From contig NZ_LKET01000021.1 of the NCBI RefSeq assembly GCF_001317355.1, forward strand, positions 344,124 through 408,123: a stretch of DNA of 64,000 nucleotides, written 5' to 3'. The stretch's first letter is position 1. Each line of letters begins with the position of its first letter. The position numbers were made by a program, and so were the translations under genes. The DNA comes from Oxobacter pfennigii. Its GTDB lineage: Bacteria; Bacillota; Clostridia; Clostridiales; Oxobacteraceae. The notes beneath the pieces were generated by a model that had not been told where the DNA came from, ran no database searches, and saw only the letters and a program-made list of their open reading frames with translations. Below, piece by piece: positions 54,563-63,415 of the stretch.

Positions 54563-54827
54563 ATTTTTACCCTCCTTATTTAAATTAATGTAAGGTCACT
54601 CTTGTCTCTATAGAATGAACTTTTTGGAAATCGAAGGAATGCCCTAACTTATGGACACTACTTATTTATAATTTATACCCCAAAATAACAATTATATAAT
54701 TACAAATAATAAAAAAATAACTTTGTTGAAGTTTGCATAGTCAAAATATATTTATAAACAGAAATGTAGTACTTGGTATGATTATATATGATACAATGGT
54801 AATATTCTAGTGATTAGGAGTGATTGT

Positions 54828-56021
54828 ATGGCTGTCGTATTTGCGAGACGTATGGATAATCTTGATGATTCCGATACGAGGGAAATATTAAAACTTACTG
54901 AGAGGCCGGAGGTTATTTCCTTTGCGGGTGGTTTGCCTGCACCAGAGCTTTTTCCCGTAGAGGAACTTAAGAAGGTTTCGGAGGCTGTGCTGGAGGAAGG
55001 CGGAATTCAGGCACTTCAATACTCCACCACCCAGGGATATTTGCCATTAAGGCAGAAAATAGCTGAGAGAATGAACAGTAAATTTTATACAAAAGTAAAT
55101 CATGAAAATATTATTATCACAAGCGGGTCGCAGCAGGGATTGGATTTTACAGCTAAGCTTTTTTTGAATGAAGGAGATATTGTGCTATGTGAAAGTCCTA
55201 CATATTTAGGGGCAATAAGTGCCTTTAAAGCATATAGACCTGATTTGATTGAAGTTCCTACAGATGCTTATGGGATAATTCCTGAAGAGCTTGAAAAAAT
55301 ATTGAGTTCCAAAAACAATGTTAAATTCATTTATGTAATTCCAGATTTTCAAAACCCTACCGGTAAAACCTGGTCTGTTGAAAGGCGCAGAAAATTCATG
55401 GAAATAGTTAATAAATATGAAATACCCGTTCTTGAGGATAATCCTTATGGTGAGCTTCGTTATGACGGGCAGATTCCGCCATCTATAAAATCTATGGATG
55501 AAAAAGGACTTGTAATATTTTTAGGCACCTTTTCGAAGATATTCTGTCCCGGCTTAAGAATAGGATGGGTGGCTGCTCAAAAGGAACTCATTGATAAATA
55601 TGCAACTGTTAAGTCCTGCTCGGATGTTCATACATCTAATATGGGCCAGAGAGAAATAGTTAAATTCATGGAGATGTATGATATCGAAGAAAACATAGAG
55701 AGAATCAAGTTCCTTTACAGGGCACGCAGGGATTCTATGATTAAGACTATGGAAGAGGAGTTTCCTAAAGAGGCCAAATTCACATATCCGGAAGGCGGAT
55801 TATTCACCTGGGTTGAATTGCCTCAAAATATCAATGCAAGAGATGTCCTGATAAAAAGTCTTGAAAATAATGTAGCCTTTGTTCCGGGCGGTGCATTTTA
55901 TCCTAACGGCGGCAATGAAAATTCCTTTAGGCTGAATTTTTCAAATATGTCTGAAGATAGAATTACAAAAGGCATAAAGAGACTTGGAAGAGTTTTGAAG
56001 GAATATTTATGCAATATTTAA
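54828..56021 (+). CDS. PLP-dependent aminotransferase (class I/II, 2-aminoadipate/MocR-free type)
   Basis: A 397-residue fold-type I aminotransferase resembling LysN/2-aminoadipate aminotransferase. It begins with EVISFAGGLPAPELFP, the substrate-loop signature. The PLP lysine is in LGTFSKIFCPGLRIGW; PDFQNPTGKTW binds the pyridine ring and NFSNMSEDRI sits at the C-terminus. ATG 54828 follows AGGAGTGATTGT. A broad amino-acid specificity is typical; the physiological substrate is not shown. Confidence 0.9.
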   Translation: MAVVFARRMDNLDDSDTREILKLTERPEVISFAGGLPAPELFPVEELKKVSEAVLEEGGIQALQYSTTQGYLPLRQKIAERMNSKFYTKVNHENIIITSGSQQGLDFTAKLFLNEGDIVLCESPTYLGAISAFKAYRPDLIEVPTDAYGIIPEELEKILSSKNNVKFIYVIPDFQNPTGKTWSVERRRKFMEIVNKYEIPVLEDNPYGELRYDGQIPPSIKSMDEKGLVIFLGTFSKIFCPGLRIGWVAAQKELIDKYATVKSCSDVHTSNMGQREIVKFMEMYDIEENIERIKFLYRARRDSMIKTMEEEFPKEAKFTYPEGGLFTWVELPQNINARDVLIKSLENNVAFVPGGAFYPNGGNENSFRLNFSNMSEDRITKGIKRLGRVLKEYLCNI

Positions 56022-56219
56022 CTTTGTTATCATAGTTTGTATGTATTAAAAGCCGGAGTTAAAGAAATTTATTCAAAAATATTGGCCTATAAAGAATTAT
56101 TAACAATTTTATCATTGTTTGAAGTCAAAAAATGGATTATTATAAGAATATATGAATATTCAAGTATAGACATATTTTGGTATTCTTAGTAAATTTATAT
56201 AGTTTTAAGGAGAAGTTGT

Positions 56220-56831
56220 ATGGATTCTGCTAGCTTTGAAAATTTTATCAATAAGATTACTGGGGTAATAAACAGTAAAGTTATTTGGGAAGAAGGAGAA
56301 ATAACAGAAGTTCACGTTCTTGCCAATAAGCAGCGGTCGGCTAAGCAGATAGCGAGAGACATAGAATCTGCAATATTGGTTACTTTTAGTTACAGAGTGG
56401 ACAAGAATAAAATAAGCATTGCCCAGATTGAAACAGAAACATCGGCGGATTCAACAGGAAGGATTATATTCGAAGGATTTTCTCTTAGAACATATGACAA
56501 TACAATTGAGTACAATGTGGAATTATCTTTTAAAGAAGAAACATACTCTGTCACCGAGACAGGTCTTAACACTATGTCCGGAAGAATAAAAACCATGGCA
56601 AAATCCACTCTTAAAGCAGTGGAAAAAATAATAAATGACGGTGCAATATTTGATGTGGCTGATATTATAGTAAATAAGAATCATACCGTCCCTTATGTGT
56701 GTGTTATGGTAAATATGATATTCGGTGGCAAGGAGGAAATATTGATTGGCTCTGCAATAATCAAAGATGACTTGAATGAAACAATTTCAAAAGCAGCTCT
56801 GGATGCGATCAACAGAAGGGTATACAAGTAA
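56220..56831 (+). CDS. conserved hypothetical protein near the HD-GYP operon
   Basis: A 203-residue soluble protein. The N-terminal half (EITEVHVLANKQRSAKQIAR then DIESAILVTFSYRVD) and the C-terminal half read as two similar alpha/beta modules, and I recall related sequences in other clostridia but no named function. The start follows AAGGAGAAGTTGT. It shares strand and vicinity with the HD-GYP operon 110 bases on, but has no terminator after it. Confidence 0.55.
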   Translation: MDSASFENFINKITGVINSKVIWEEGEITEVHVLANKQRSAKQIARDIESAILVTFSYRVDKNKISIAQIETETSADSTGRIIFEGFSLRTYDNTIEYNVELSFKEETYSVTETGLNTMSGRIKTMAKSTLKAVEKIINDGAIFDVADIIVNKNHTVPYVCVMVNMIFGGKEEILIGSAIIKDDLNETISKAALDAINRRVYK

Positions 56832-56889
56832 ATAGCTTCTTTGGCCGATTATATTGTATTAAACCAGTCCATATTAGCGGAGTAAAACA

Positions 56890-56941
56890 TCACAGGTTAT
56901 AGCGAAGCCCTGTGAATTCACTCTGATGGGGGGGAATTCAC
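56890..56941 (+). promoter_or_regulatory. leader that can hide the ribosome site of the 25-residue peptide
   Basis: TCACAGG (56890-56896) pairs with CCTGTGA (56909-56915). Alternatively GTGAATTC (56912-56919) pairs with GAATTCAC (56934-56941), placing the GGGGGG ribosome site in the loop and abutting the GTG start. The shared GTGA makes the two hairpins mutually exclusive. No riboswitch class I know is matched. Confidence 0.45.
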
Positions 56942-57019
56942 GTGAAAAAACTTTTACCGGTTATAATGGCTATTCTGGCTCTTTTATTAGCTGGTGGTTC
57001 ACATTTTACCTGGGCATAA
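56942..57019 (+). CDS. 25-residue hydrophobic peptide
   Basis: GTG start 8 bases after GGGGGG. The peptide begins MKKLLPVIMAILALLLAGG and ends SHFTWA: two lysines, a hydrophobic helix and a short polar tail, like a signal-peptide-type or single-helix membrane peptide. It leads an operon with HD-GYP and DUF5317 genes. No cysteine, so it does not fit the AgrD-type cyclic autoinducers. Function unknown; it could be a secreted signal, a membrane partner of HD-GYP, or a regulatory leader peptide. Confidence 0.6.
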   Translation: MKKLLPVIMAILALLLAGGSHFTWA

Positions 57020-57065
57020 GTAATATAAAACAATATATTCGGCCATTTTTTTTGGAGGAAATAGA

Positions 57066-58337
57066 ATGAAGGATAAAAAACTAGCTGTATTTTTGATTTT
57101 TATATATGTTTTAGCAGCGTCATGTTATTATTTTGCATTTACATCTCACAAGTTTTTTTATACCGGAAGACAGCCTTCCATCACAGAAATAATACTTTTT
57201 ATCCTTTTATCGGTATTAACTGAATCCGGCATGATATCATTGAAGCATTTAGGTGTTAGTCCCGGATTTGCTATAACTTCAGCAGCCTTTTTGCTTTTCG
57301 GTCCATTCTGGACGATGATTATCGTAAGTATAGGAACAGCACTTAGAGTTCAGAAAAGGGACGGGGTATTAGTACATATATTAAATACTCCTGTCTATAA
57401 AACCCTTTTTAATTTTTCGGAAATGGCAATTTCTGCATTCTGCGGTTGGCTAATGTATGATACTATAAATACTGGATTGTTCAGTATACAAGCAATGTCG
57501 GTTATAAAATACGCCGCTTTTGTTATTGCTTTTCTTGTTGTAAATACTGCCATTATTTCCACACTCATATTTATAATATCAAGAAACAGCTTTATTGAAG
57601 TATATGTAAGCAATATTAAATTTGGAATATTGAATATTATAGCAATGGCACCTTTAGGTGCGGTACTGAAATATTTATATGAACAATATAATTTCGTAGG
57701 CGCTTTTGTAATAATGGTTTTGGTGATGCTGATGCGTTACATTTATGTGCTTTACATAGAAGCAAAATCCAAGTACATGCAGACTGTACAGGTTTTGATG
57801 CATGCGGTCGAAGCCAGGGATAAATATACCGAAGGCCATGCCAGAAGAGTAGCGGATATAGTTGAGATGATTGCAAAAGAGATGAAGTACAGTGAAAGCA
57901 GGATAGAACAGCTGATAATAGCATCGTATATTCACGATGTAGGTAAAATAGGCATAGATGACAGCATATTAAATAAACCAGGCAAGCTTACTCCGGATGA
58001 ATATGATATAATTAAATCCCATCCTGAGATAGGATATAAGATTGTAAAAGATATTAAAGATATCGGTGATATACCCATGCTAGTCAGACATCACCATGAA
58101 AGATATGATGGCAAAGGTTATCCATCGGGTAAGAACGGAAGTGAGCTTCCTATAGATGTATTTATAATTCAGCTGGCAGATAGTATAGACGCTATGGAAT
58201 CTGACAGGCCTTATAGAAAAGGCATGAATCTTGAAGAGATAATTGCTGAGATTGTAAATAATAAAGGGACACAATTTCACCCTGATGTTGTTGATATATA
58301 TTTTAAAATACTTAAGAAGAAAAATAACATTGCATGA
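57066..58337 (+). CDS. membrane HD-GYP c-di-GMP phosphodiesterase
   Basis: A 423-residue protein. About seven N-terminal helices (to about residue 225) form an MASE-like sensor, followed by an HD-GYP domain: YTEGHARRVADIVEMIA, YIHDVGKIGI (HD), HHHERYDGKGYPSG (GYP), and QLADSIDAMESDRPYRKG. HD-GYP hydrolyses c-di-GMP to pGpG or GMP. The start follows GGAGGAAATAGA. With the EAL protein at 53.2 kb it gives two c-di-GMP hydrolases within 5 kb. The DUF5317 gene follows after 9 bases. Confidence 0.93.
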   Translation: MKDKKLAVFLIFIYVLAASCYYFAFTSHKFFYTGRQPSITEIILFILLSVLTESGMISLKHLGVSPGFAITSAAFLLFGPFWTMIIVSIGTALRVQKRDGVLVHILNTPVYKTLFNFSEMAISAFCGWLMYDTINTGLFSIQAMSVIKYAAFVIAFLVVNTAIISTLIFIISRNSFIEVYVSNIKFGILNIIAMAPLGAVLKYLYEQYNFVGAFVIMVLVMLMRYIYVLYIEAKSKYMQTVQVLMHAVEARDKYTEGHARRVADIVEMIAKEMKYSESRIEQLIIASYIHDVGKIGIDDSILNKPGKLTPDEYDIIKSHPEIGYKIVKDIKDIGDIPMLVRHHHERYDGKGYPSGKNGSELPIDVFIIQLADSIDAMESDRPYRKGMNLEEIIAEIVNNKGTQFHPDVVDIYFKILKKKNNIA

Positions 58338-58346
58338 GGTTGAACT

Positions 58347-58892
58347 ATGTTTATAGAAGCCTTGCTGTTGTCTATAATAATTGGATATATCCTTAAAGGG
58401 AGCATTAAAAGAGTCAATGTAGAAAATATAAAAGGAAGCTATATTGCTTTTTTATCCTTTGGAATCGAAATTATGATTTTCATACCTGTCAGGAAAGGTA
58501 TTATAAGTCCGGGCATTATTACACTTTTACTATATATAGTGGAATATATGCTTATATTTATGTTCATTTATATGAATAGGAAAAATAAATGGATCTTGAT
58601 TATGGGGATTGGTTTTATGCTAAACGCTGTCGCTATATTTGCGAACGGAGGCCTGATGCCGGTAAGTCAGGCTGCAATTGATGCAGCAGGTATAAAGGGC
58701 AGTGTCTCCTCCGAGGGACTTTACACACTGGTAAATAAAAGCACAAGACTGTGGTTTTTGGGAGATGTAATTCCTTTTAGAATATTTAGATCTTATGTAG
58801 TTAGTATCGGCGATTTAGTATCCGCAATAGGTTTGATGATATTTATGATAAGCGGAATGCGGAAAACCAAGGTGAAAAGTATAATGCTGTAA
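58347..58892 (+). CDS. DUF5317 membrane protein
   Basis: A 181-residue protein with about five helices, matching DUF5317: the N-terminal FIEALLLSIIIGYILKGS, then FANGGLMPVSQAAIDAAG with the conserved Asn-Gly-Gly and Pro-Val, and LWFLGDVIPFRIF near the C-terminus. It is commonly encoded after HD-GYP or diguanylate-cyclase genes in clostridia, suggesting a shared sensory role. Its start is 9 bases after the HD-GYP stop. Confidence 0.85.
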   Translation: MFIEALLLSIIIGYILKGSIKRVNVENIKGSYIAFLSFGIEIMIFIPVRKGIISPGIITLLLYIVEYMLIFMFIYMNRKNKWILIMGIGFMLNAVAIFANGGLMPVSQAAIDAAGIKGSVSSEGLYTLVNKSTRLWFLGDVIPFRIFRSYVVSIGDLVSAIGLMIFMISGMRKTKVKSIML

Positions 58893-58905
58893 CCTTAATA
58901 TCATA

Positions 58906-58934
58906 TTGACAGTGGGTTGTTATTTATTTATAAT
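58906..58934 (+). promoter_or_regulatory. consensus promoter of tRNA-Ser(GGA)
   Basis: TTGACA, 17 bases, TATAAT, both hexamers perfect. Confidence 0.9.
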
Positions 58935-58993
58935 AGGAAAAGTCGAGAGAGTTAAAATCGAATATAAAGCTTTAAAAAGTAGACCTTACTCAT

Positions 58994-59083
58994 GGAGAGA
59001 TGTCTGAGTGGTTGAAGGAGCACGCCTGGAAAGCGTGTGTAGGGGCAACTCTACCGCGGGTTCGAATCCCGCTCTCTCCGCCA
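58994..59083 (+). tRNA. tRNA-Ser (GGA)
   Basis: A 90-base class II tRNA with encoded CCA: acceptor GGAGAGA/TCTCTCC, anticodon loop CTGGAAA giving GGA, long variable arm with GTGTAGGGGCAACTCTAC. Its acceptor arm is identical to that of the CGA tRNA-Ser 14.5 kb upstream. Confidence 0.95.
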
Positions 59084-59121
59084 TAGTATAAGATCTGCTT
59101 TTTTTAGCATAATAACTATGT

Positions 59122-59402
59122 ACGTTCTGGCCGTACTAGCTGGGGAGTTTGCGGTGCCCTGTAACCTGCAACCCGCAATAGCAGGGGTGAAGTCCTAGGC
59201 TGAGGTGTAACCTTGTAAGGTCAGGCCTGTGTAAGTGGTGACGACGACTGGGTCCTGCGCAACGGAAACTTGTGAACCCCGCCAGGTCCGGAAGGAAGCA
59301 ACGGTAAGCAAGCCCTTTCGTGTGCCGCAGGGTAGCCTGGTCCGAGCTAACTATATGGGTAACGCTTGTAAGGTTATTATCGAAGTTAGGTGTGCGGCCT
59401 AT
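59122..59402 (+). ncRNA. ffs: signal recognition particle RNA, large (Bacillus) type
   Basis: The apical domain IV motif AGGTCCGGAAGGAAGCA and its partner GCAGGGTAGCCTGGTCC are present. The Alu domain GGTGCCCTGTAACCTGCAACCC follows a 5' end (GGCCGTAC) that pairs with GTGCGGCC at the 3' end. Length about 280 nt. It scaffolds Ffh for protein targeting. It lies just upstream of dnaX, as in Bacillus. Ends are approximate. Confidence 0.93.
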
Positions 59403-59408
59403 AATTTT

Positions 59409-59436
59409 AAACCATAGAATATTCTATGGTTTTTTA
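59409..59436 (+). terminator. terminator of the SRP RNA
   Basis: AAACCATAGAAT pairs with ATTCTATGGTTT, followed by TTTT. Confidence 0.9.
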
Positions 59437-59455
59437 ATTATTTCAGAGATTATGT

Positions 59456-59483
59456 TTGAGTTGAGTTTGCAATTATGTATAAT
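59456..59483 (+). promoter_or_regulatory. probable promoter of dnaX
   Basis: TTGAGT (59456-59461), 16 bases, TATAAT (59478-59483). Confidence 0.6.
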
Positions 59484-59511
59484 ATAGATATGGCAAAAAA
59501 GAGGTGAATTT

Positions 59512-61134
59512 ATGTCTTACATAGCATTATACAGAGAGTGGCGGCCTAAAACCTTTAAGGAAATCATGGGACAGGATCATATTACAAGAACCCTTAAGAA
59601 TCAGATACAGCAAGGGCGAATTTCGCATGCATATCTTTTCTGCGGAACCAGAGGTACAGGCAAAACCACCACTTCCAAAGTATTTGCCAAAGCTATAAAT
59701 TGTCTTGACCCTAAAGATGGGGAGCCTTGCGGTAAATGTGAAATATGCCTTGGAGTTGATGCAGGAAATCTCCTTGATGTAATAGAAATGGATGCAGCTT
59801 CAAACAGAAGAGTTGATGATGCAAGGGATCTTGTAGATAATGTTAAGATGCCGCCTTACAAGGCAAAATATAAGGTGTACATCGTGGACGAAGTTCACAT
59901 GCTTACAACCGAAGCTTTTAATACTCTCTTAAAGACCTTGGAGGAACCCCCTTCATATGCGGTATTCATACTTGCCACCACTTCATTTGAAAAGGTTCCG
60001 GCAACTATAGTATCAAGGTGCCAGCGCTTTGATTTCAAAAGGATACGCACAGATGACATCATAACGAGGCTTAGAATTATAGCTGATGACAACAATATAA
60101 GCGTTGAAAATAAAACATTGTCGCTTATAGCAAGAAGTTCTGACGGGGCATTGAGAGATTCCCTCAGTATATTTGACCAGTGCATATCCATGTCCGGAAA
60201 GGATATAAAATATCAGGATGTAGTATCCATGTTAGGAATATCAACAGACGAGTATCTGATAAAACTTGCTGATTCCATAGCGGCGGAAGATACTGTTTCA
60301 TGTATATCCCTCATTGATGAATTGATTATAAACGGTAAGGATGTATATCAATTTATTAAGGATTTTATCATGCATTTCAGAAATTTGATGATATGCAAAA
60401 TAGGAGATAATGCATCGGATATATTAAATGTATCAGATGAGTTTTTTGGAGAATTTAAAATACAGTCAAAAAAGTTTTCAACAGAAAGCCTGCTTAGGAA
60501 TATAAATATATTATCAGCTGCTGAAGCCGATGCAAAATGGACGGCACAGCCAAGAATAATTCTTGAAATGGCAGTTCTTCGAATGTGCAGGAAAGAATTA
60601 GATACTGATGTGGATGCCTTGCTTGAAAGGATAGAAAGACTTGAGAGTGCATTGAAGGGCAATGCCACAATAGCTCAATCACAGGATACAAAGGAAATCA
60701 GAAAGATAGAATCTGAAAAAACGGTAATAAAAGAACCTGTTAGGAAAACTGAAGCGGTAAAAGTTGAAACTATAGAAAATTTACCTGCGGTATCTCTGCA
60801 GGACATAGAAAAGAAGTGGAAAGATATATTAAGAGCTATTAGCAATGGAGGCCATAAAAGGTTATACGCCTTTATGCTGGAAGGAAAACCTGCCGGTGTA
60901 ACAAACAATATTCTTACTATATCTTATGAAAAGAACTATGAATTTCATAAAAGGGGTCTGGAAGAATCAGATAATCGGAAAATAGCCGAAGAATATATTG
61001 CTAATGCCTGCGGATGTAAGTTGTATATAAAATGCATTATTAACGATGAGATAGCAGCAGACAAACAGGAAGATGATATAGTACAAAAGGCAATAAGCAT
61101 ATTTGGAGAAGATATGGTAGAAGTTGAAGAATAA
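59512..61134 (+). CDS. dnaX: DNA polymerase III subunit gamma/tau
   Basis: A 540-residue clamp-loader ATPase. Seen: YREWRPKTFKEIMGQDH at the N-terminus, Walker A FCGTRGTGKTTTSKVFA, four zinc-binding cysteines (CLDPKDGEPCGKCEICL), Walker B VYIVDEVHML, and SRC motif VSRCQRFDFKRI. A C-terminal extension of about 170 residues with a charged linker (to the tau-type domain V region) completes it. Loads the beta clamp. It starts after GAGGTGAATTT and heads the dnaX-ybaB-recR cluster. Confidence 0.96.
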   Translation: MSYIALYREWRPKTFKEIMGQDHITRTLKNQIQQGRISHAYLFCGTRGTGKTTTSKVFAKAINCLDPKDGEPCGKCEICLGVDAGNLLDVIEMDAASNRRVDDARDLVDNVKMPPYKAKYKVYIVDEVHMLTTEAFNTLLKTLEEPPSYAVFILATTSFEKVPATIVSRCQRFDFKRIRTDDIITRLRIIADDNNISVENKTLSLIARSSDGALRDSLSIFDQCISMSGKDIKYQDVVSMLGISTDEYLIKLADSIAAEDTVSCISLIDELIINGKDVYQFIKDFIMHFRNLMICKIGDNASDILNVSDEFFGEFKIQSKKFSTESLLRNINILSAAEADAKWTAQPRIILEMAVLRMCRKELDTDVDALLERIERLESALKGNATIAQSQDTKEIRKIESEKTVIKEPVRKTEAVKVETIENLPAVSLQDIEKKWKDILRAISNGGHKRLYAFMLEGKPAGVTNNILTISYEKNYEFHKRGLEESDNRKIAEEYIANACGCKLYIKCIINDEIAADKQEDDIVQKAISIFGEDMVEVEE

Positions 61135-61195
61135 TATAAATTAATGGTAAAATAATATGGGTTAAGATTAATAATAATGTGCAGGAGGTTTTGAT

Positions 61196-61531
61196 ATGAG
61201 TAAAGGCGGGTTTCCGGGAGGAGGAAATCTCGGAAATTTATTAAAACAGGCTCAGAGCTTTCAAAAGAAGCTGGAAGAAAAGCAGCAGGAACTGGAAGTA
61301 AGAACTGTTGAAGCTTCATCCGGCGGTGGGGCCGTTGTTTGTGTGGCAAATGGAAAGAAACAAATACTTAATATAAAGATAAAAGAAGACGTAGTAGATC
61401 CTGAAGATGTAGAAATGCTGGAAGACCTTGTACTTGCGGCTGTAAATGAAGCTCTTAAAAAAGCCGAGGAAATGATAGCAACAGAGATGGGGAAACTTAC
61501 TCAGGGAGTAAACATACCTAATATATTCTAA
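61196..61531 (+). CDS. ybaB: YbaB/EbfC nucleoid-associated protein
   Basis: A 111-residue DNA-binding protein, forming a homodimer around DNA. Seen: [20 protein letters not shown], then [16 protein letters not shown] and the C-terminal helix [20 protein letters not shown]. The Gly/Phe-rich N-terminus is typical of Firmicutes. The start follows AGGAGGTTTTGAT. Between dnaX and recR. Confidence 0.95.
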   Translation: MSKGGFPGGGNLGNLLKQAQSFQKKLEEKQQELEVRTVEASSGGGAVVCVANGKKQILNIKIKEDVVDPEDVEMLEDLVLAAVNEALKKAEEMIATEMGKLTQGVNIPNIF

Positions 61532-61543
61532 ACAAAATACATT

Positions 61544-61583
61544 CTAAAACAAATGCATAGCATTGGCTATGCATTTGTTTTAG
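61544..61583 (+). terminator. perfect 18-bp hairpin between ybaB and recR
   Basis: CTAAAACAAATGCATAGC pairs perfectly with its partner ending GTTTTAG across ATTG. There is no T run after it (AAGTATACTG), so it may be an attenuator or RNA-stability element rather than a full terminator. Confidence 0.6.
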
Positions 61584-61610
61584 AAGTATACTGAATTCAG
61601 AGGTGAAAAG

Positions 61611-62210
61611 ATGAATTTTTATCCTGTGCCGGTTGCCAGACTGGTCGAAGAGTTTTCTAAACTTCCGGGGATAGGAAGTAAAACTGCCCAAAGGCTTGCT
61701 TTTTTTGTATTGAACATGCCTGAAGACGGAGTTAAGAACCTGGCACATGCAATAGTGGAAGCAAAGCTGAAAATTAAGTACTGCACAATATGCGGCAATC
61801 TCACTGATGTTGACCCTTGCTTCATATGCAGGAACACATCCAGGGATGAAAGTTTAATTTGTGTTGTTGAAGAACCCAGGGATGTTATCGCCATGGAAAA
61901 AACCAGAGAATTTAAAGGTGTGTATCATGTTTTGCACGGCGCTATATCCCCCATGGAAGGTATAGGGCCTGAAGATATCAGAATTAAGGAATTGATACAA
62001 AGAATCGGAAAGGGCAATGTAAAAGAGGTCATAGTTGCGACAAATCCAAATGTTGAAGGGGAAGCAACCGCAATGTATCTTTCAAAGCTTATCAAGCCTT
62101 TTGGAGTCAAGGTTACAAGAATAGCTCATGGCATACCTGTAGGCGGAGATTTGGAATACGCCGATGAGGTTACACTGACAAAAGCCCTTGAGGGAAGAAG
62201 AGAGATATAA
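61611..62210 (+). CDS. recR: recombination protein RecR
   Basis: A 199-residue recombinational repair protein acting with RecF/RecO. A helix-hairpin-helix ([17 protein letters not shown]), a C4 zinc finger ([16 protein letters not shown]), a Toprim domain ([35 protein letters not shown]), and a Walker-B-like C-terminal region ([16 protein letters not shown]). The start follows GAGGTGAAAAG. Standard length and order. Confidence 0.97.
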   Translation: MNFYPVPVARLVEEFSKLPGIGSKTAQRLAFFVLNMPEDGVKNLAHAIVEAKLKIKYCTICGNLTDVDPCFICRNTSRDESLICVVEEPRDVIAMEKTREFKGVYHVLHGAISPMEGIGPEDIRIKELIQRIGKGNVKEVIVATNPNVEGEATAMYLSKLIKPFGVKVTRIAHGIPVGGDLEYADEVTLTKALEGRREI

Positions 62211-62310
62211 AAGCAATAATACTTATAATTATATAGAATCGGCACGGGGGAATGAATATATTTTCCAGCATATGTCAATAATTAAGAAAGCATTGCTGGG
62301 AGGTAAATTT

Positions 62311-62616
62311 ATGGATAATCTATCTTATAATATTGAGCCTGAAAAGGGGTTTGTTGCATTTATAAGGTCAATTTTCAGTAATAAAGCAATTATACAGAAA
62401 CAAGCCCAACAGGATGATTTCAATAAATACATGGAGGCATTGAACACAGCAAGAATGGATATGGAAAATGCCCAAAAGCTTTTTGATAATGTATCGGATC
62501 CCGATCTCATTGAGTGTGCGATCTATCAGGAGCATGCAGCAAAGCTTAAATATTCATATCTGGTACGGAAGGCGAAGGAAAGCAATTACAGATTTTCAGA
62601 ATTTCATTTCTATTGA
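62311..62616 (+). CDS. DUF2508 family protein (YaaL-like)
   Basis: A 101-residue protein. ATG 62311 follows GGGAGGTAAATTT. Position between recR and bofA and the helical Lys/Glu-rich sequence (YMEALNTARMDMENAQKLF; EHAAKLKYSYLVRKAKE) match DUF2508, the YaaL family of Bacillus. Function unknown. Confidence 0.82.
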   Translation: MDNLSYNIEPEKGFVAFIRSIFSNKAIIQKQAQQDDFNKYMEALNTARMDMENAQKLFDNVSDPDLIECAIYQEHAAKLKYSYLVRKAKESNYRFSEFHFY

Positions 62617-62658
62617 TACATTAATTAGTAATATTTATGTAATAAAAGAAATATTATA

Positions 62659-62712
62659 TGTGTATATATTAATAGGCATTCATTTAATTGAATGCCTATT
62701 AATATATACACA
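62659..62712 (+). repeat. perfect 24-bp inverted repeat before bofA
   Basis: TGTGTATATATTAATAGGCA... (24 bases) pairs exactly with the downstream arm across a 6-base loop TTTAAT. It ends one base before the bofA GGAGG site, and no T tract follows. It may regulate bofA translation, or mark an inserted small element. Confidence 0.8.
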
Positions 62713-62725
62713 GGAGGGCTGTACC

Positions 62726-63001
62726 ATGATAATGGGTATAAGCTATGAATCGTTAATTGCCTATTTGTTTATATTTATGTTTGCAATTATCTTTATGGCA
62801 GTTCTTGCATCACCTATAAAATGGCTGCTAAAGCTTCTTTTTAATTCAGCAATTGGCGCGATGGCCATATTATTATTTAATTTGCTTGGAAGGTACATAA
62901 ATTTCTCAATCGGGCTTAATCCAGGTTCCATATTAACTGTAGGAGCTTTGGGAATTCCGGGATTTATACTTTTATTATTTTTAAAGTTTTATTTGTTCTA
63001 A
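62726..63001 (+). CDS. bofA: pro-sigma-K processing inhibitor BofA family protein
   Basis: A 91-residue membrane protein with three predicted helices. In Bacillus, BofA holds the SpoIVFB protease inactive in the forespore-mother cell membrane. ASPIKWLLKLLFNSAIGAMA, then NLLGRYINFSIGLNPGSIL and TVGALGIPGFILLLFLK, are the family features. ATG 62726 follows AGGAGGGCTGTACC; a longer upstream frame is rejected since it crosses DUF2508 and the hairpin. Its presence supports spore formation. Confidence 0.9.
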   Translation: MIMGISYESLIAYLFIFMFAIIFMAVLASPIKWLLKLLFNSAIGAMAILLFNLLGRYINFSIGLNPGSILTVGALGIPGFILLLFLKFYLF

Positions 63002-63331
63002 TCTATTTATTGTTTTATAGGGGGACGGGCTGGTGGGGCCCGAAACATTTGCTTTTAAAAGGCTATTTGTCTCTTGTCTATGCGTGGAATGTATAAAAGA
63101 GGCAAATGGCCTTTTAGCAGATCGTTATAATTTATTCAGTAAGCCATATTTCATATTGAAAAAGCCTCGTTTGTATATTAAAAATATATTATAATTTCTT
63201 TCAAAATAATTTATTAATGTCGTGCATATTTGAAACATTTATAGACACAATATATATTGCCGGCGCAATCTAAGGCCGACAGAACATAAGTATGCAACAG
63301 TACGTATATATAATTAGTTATATTTACCTTA
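63002..63331. other. intergenic region upstream of rRNA operon
   Basis: A GGGGACGGGC stretch, then a 19-bp near-perfect hairpin at 63057-63115 (AAAAGGCTATTTG... with AAATGGCCTTTT, two G-T pairs) that is probably the end of the bofA transcript; nothing else recognised. Confidence 0.5.
63057..63115 (+). terminator. hairpin after bofA, probable terminator
   Basis: AAAAGGCTATTTGTCTCTT pairs with AAGAGGCAAATGGCCTTTT across 21 bases. Confidence 0.6.
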
Positions 63332-63360
63332 TTGACATGCGCAGTTAAAGATGATATATT
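63332..63360 (+). promoter_or_regulatory. rRNA promoter P1
   Basis: TTGACA, 17 bases, TATATT. Confidence 0.85.
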
Positions 63361-63415
63361 AATCAAGCGTCACTTTTGCGAAGCAAGAAAAGAAAAACTG
63401 CCAGCAAAAACCATG

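Noticed and set aside
56942..57019. AgrD-type autoinducer peptide
   Set aside because: No cysteine and no AgrB-like processing gene nearby.
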